Assembly (NCBI GenBank): GCA_016866775.1 | Contig: VGLJ01000004.1 | Location: 62,001-126,000 of the forward strand | Direction: 5' to 3' | Source: Candidatus Rokuibacteriota bacterium | GTDB lineage: Bacteria; Methylomirabilota; Methylomirabilia; Rokubacteriales; CSP1-6 | DNA: 64,000 nt | Shown: piece by piece, positions 62,103-64,000 of the stretch | How positions within the stretch are numbered: position 1 is the stretch's first letter | Layout: the number at the start of each line of letters is the position of its first letter | Position numbers and translations under genes: made by a program | The notes under the pieces: generated by a model | The model's input: the letters and a program-made list of their open reading frames with translations, nothing else | Databases searched by the model: none | Told to the model about the DNA's origin: nothing

Positions 62103-63916
62103 ACTGCCAGCGCCGCGTCCTGCTCGATCTCCAGTTTCCGGATCGTCTCCGGCGTCGGCACGCCCGTCGCCGGGTCCCAGCCGTACTCCACGTAGTAGTC
62201 GGTGACGATCTTGTCCTGCTGCTCGCGCGTGAGCCCCGGGTGCTTCGGCAGCGGCTCGCTGAACCGCGCGGGCAGCCGGTCGTCGGCCCGGCTGAAGCCC
62301 TCGCGCAGGTTGAAGAGCCGCGCGAGCGTGAGCCCGCGATGCGCGGTCGTGACGACCTCGTCCTGCGTCGCGTTCCACCCGGTGACGGCGTTGAGGATCG
62401 TGAGCGTCTGGTCGTCCTCGTAGGCGAGGAAGTGGCAGAGCGCGATCTGGTTGCGCACGCCGTTGCGGTTGCCGCTCTGGCGCATGTGGTCGCCGCCCGT
62501 CGGCGCCATCATGTACGAGGCGCGCATGACCGGCATGTGCCGCGGGTCGTGCATGGCCATCTCCATGCCCTTCACGGTGGTGAGGAACGCCTCCGAGCCG
62601 CGGCCGAGCTTCTTCGCCGCGCGCTGCGAGCCTTCCGCGAGCAGGTCGCCCACGCCCCGGCGGTGCGCGATCATCTCGACGAGCGTGATCACCCCGTCGG
62701 CGTCGTGGAACTTGATCGGCACGCCGCCCGTGTCCGCGAGCGTCAACACGCCCTTCTCGAACGCTTCCATCGCCCACGCGAGCGTGGAGCCGAGCGAGAC
62801 CGTGTCCATGCCGAGGTAGTTGCACATCTCGTTCGACTTCGCGATCGCGATGATGTCGTCGAGGCCGAGGTTCACGCCCATCGCCGCCAGCGACTCGTAC
62901 TCCGGCCCGCCGTACTTCGGATCGACGCTGTAGCGGCCGAAGGGATCGAAGCCGACCGTGCCCTTGCCCCCGTGGACCTTCTCCTGCGCCTCGCGCGCGA
63001 GCTCTTCCTTCTTCTCGATATGGACGACCTTCTTGCAGCGCACGGAGCAGGCGTAGCAGGCTTCCATCTTCACGCGCATCTGGTCGCGCACCGCGATCGC
63101 GTCGACCTTCGCGGTGTGCTCGAAGCTGCCGAGGCGGTAGTTGAGCGTCGGCATGCCGCCCTCGAGGCTCTTGCCCTGCATCGCGGCGCCCGTGCCGAAC
63201 TCGTGGAACGCGCGGTGCTTCTCGTCCATCGTCGACGAGACCCACTTCGCGACCGCGTTGAGGCCCTTCGCGTCGGCGAGCTTCACCGCGGTCTTGCCGC
63301 GCACGGCGATCGCCTTGAGCTTCTTCGCGCCCATGACCGCGCCCATGCCCGTGCGTCCGGCGACCTCGTTCAGCTCGTTCGCGATGCACGCGAAGCGCAC
63401 GAGGTTCTCGCCGGCGGGACCGATCGTCGCCACGCGCGCGCGCGGATCGCCGACTTCCGCCAGCACCGCGTCCTGCACGTCCCCGGTGATCTTGCCCCAG
63501 AGGTGCGCGGCGTCGCGGATCTCGACCCGGCCCTCGTTGATCCCGACGTAGACCGGGGCGGGGGAGACACCGTGGACGACGATGGCGTCCCACCCGGCAC
63601 GCTTGAGCTCGGCGCCCCAGAAGCCGCCGGACTCCGATTCGCCGAAGCCGCCGGTCAGCGGCGACTTCGCGCCGACGCTGTGGCGGCCGGCGCCCGGCAC
63701 CGGCGCGCCCGTGAGCACGCCCGGGGCGAAGATCAGCACGTTGTCGGGACCGAGCGGATCGGCGCCCTTGGGGACGTACTTGAGGAGGTAGTGCGCGATG
63801 ATGCCGCGCCCGCCGCCGTACCTGCGGAAGAACACGTCGCCCGGCTCCTCGATCCACGTGCGGCGCTCGGTCAGGTTCACGTGCAGGATCTTGTTCCAGT
63901 AGCCGTAGCGGTCCAT
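62099..63916 (-). CDS. Aldehyde:ferredoxin oxidoreductase-family tungstoenzyme
   Basis: 605 residues, usual length. N-terminal G-Y-W-N-K-I-L-H-V-N-L-T, Y-G-G-G-R-G-I-I-A-H-Y-L-L and L-T-G-A-P-V-P-G-A-G-R-H are the tungstopterin region. The [4Fe-4S] ligands are C-Y-A-C-S-V-R-C (about 285-292) and the late Cys in Q-I-A-L-C-H-F (about 492). The enzyme oxidises an aldehyde to acid or, in reverse, reduces acids or aromatic rings with low-potential ferredoxin. A GGAAAGG site precedes ATG 63916. It leads the operon with HAD, lactonase, DUF488 and Tag. Confidence 0.9.
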   Translation of the reverse strand: MDRYGYWNKILHVNLTERRTWIEEPGDVFFRRYGGGRGIIAHYLLKYVPKGADPLGPDNVLIFAPGVLTGAPVPGAGRHSVGAKSPLTGGFGESESGGFWGAELKRAGWDAIVVHGVSPAPVYVGINEGRVEIRDAAHLWGKITGDVQDAVLAEVGDPRARVATIGPAGENLVRFACIANELNEVAGRTGMGAVMGAKKLKAIAVRGKTAVKLADAKGLNAVAKWVSSTMDEKHRAFHEFGTGAAMQGKSLEGGMPTLNYRLGSFEHTAKVDAIAVRDQMRVKMEACYACSVRCKKVVHIEKKEELAREAQEKVHGGKGTVGFDPFGRYSVDPKYGGPEYESLAAMGVNLGLDDIIAIAKSNEMCNYLGMDTVSLGSTLAWAMEAFEKGVLTLADTGGVPIKFHDADGVITLVEMIAHRRGVGDLLAEGSQRAAKKLGRGSEAFLTTVKGMEMAMHDPRHMPVMRASYMMAPTGGDHMRQSGNRNGVRNQIALCHFLAYEDDQTLTILNAVTGWNATQDEVVTTAHRGLTLARLFNLREGFSRADDRLPARFSEPLPKHPGLTREQQDKIVTDYYVEYGWDPATGVPTPETIRKLEIEQDAALAV

Positions 63917-63963
63917 CGATGTCCTTTCCCATGGGGCCCCGCGACTGAGGGAGCCCACACCCC

Positions 63964-64000
63964 TTACGTTTTCTCGGCGGTGGCCTGGACGACGACGATG
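63964..64000 (-). CDS. C-terminal end of an upstream gene, cut by window edge
   Basis: On the minus strand the last bases read I-V-V-V-Q-A-T-A-E-K-T and then TAA at 63964-63966, 47 bases before the AOR start. This may be the end of the preceding gene in the AOR operon. Too short to identify. Confidence 0.3.
   Translation of the reverse strand, partial: IVVVQATAEKT

Overview
This window comes from a GC-rich bacterial chromosome, roughly two-thirds GC by eye, with a strong G/C bias at third codon positions. Genes are packed tightly. Many same-strand neighbours overlap by four bases (ATGA or GTGA), and several convergent pairs share stop codons. The content is metabolic: a branched-chain amino-acid type ABC system, solute-binding proteins, short-chain dehydrogenases, luciferase-like monooxygenases, a Rieske oxygenase, amidohydrolases, a tungsten-type aldehyde:ferredoxin oxidoreductase and chromate transporters. 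This fits an uncultured soil or groundwater lineage such as Candidatus Rokubacteria (Methylomirabilota). That placement is inference from style; the window has no rRNA or other phylogenetic marker. I saw no tRNA, CRISPR array, insertion sequence or prophage.

Layout. 0-4.8 kb: EVE-domain protein (cut by the window edge), amidase, MFS exporter, a nucleotidyltransferase pair and a DM13 protein. 4.8-8.35 kb: a run of broken genes (ATPase/TPR regulator, collagen-like plus YVTN propeller, membrane-sensor stub, nucleotidyltransferase remnant). 8.35-12.9 kb: complete livFGMHJ-type operon. 13-22.5 kb: SDR, GrpB, MOSC, Rieske oxygenase, peptide-type binding protein, EthD protein, acyl-CoA ligase, and a cupin-dehydratase-monooxygenase operon. 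23.8-31.1 kb: one coupled operon of cupin, 2-hydroxyacid dehydrogenase, SDR, MmgE/PrpD and a complete FbpABC-like transporter. 31-38.3 kb: response regulator, VOC protein, monooxygenase, a probable selenoprotein of the AhpD/CMD family, a frameshifted nucleotidyltransferase module and a metallo-hydrolase/flavin reductase/D-aminoacylase operon. 38.5-49.4 kb: chromate transporters flank two divergent operons that combine heme-binding periplasmic proteins, a PstS-like protein and three signalling proteins. 49.5-64 kb: amidohydrolase-SDR-alcohol dehydrogenase, cupin, damaged Uma2 and thioesterase genes, a two-component flavin monooxygenase with its reductase, a ClpP-like pseudoprotease with a cyclic-nucleotide-domain DUF1003 protein, a YcaQ-like protein, and an operon of AOR, HAD, lactonase, DUF488 and Tag.

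Main points. (1) The CMD/AhpD-like gene at 33174-33755 has one in-frame TGA exactly at the second position of its CxxC motif, followed by a good bacterial SECIS-like hairpin. (2) Divergent genes repeatedly share a symmetric A-N3-TA-N3-T element. In three cases the start codons lie only 21-23 bp apart, which predicts bidirectional, leaderless promoters. (3) A divergent redox/phosphate sensing cluster lies at 39.7-48.4 kb. (4) A palindromic element with covarying stem arms occurs twice downstream of genes. (5) Several accessory genes have lost their catalytic core by internal deletion, and others carry one-base frameshifts. Some of the frameshifts may be sequencing errors, so raw-read checks matter.
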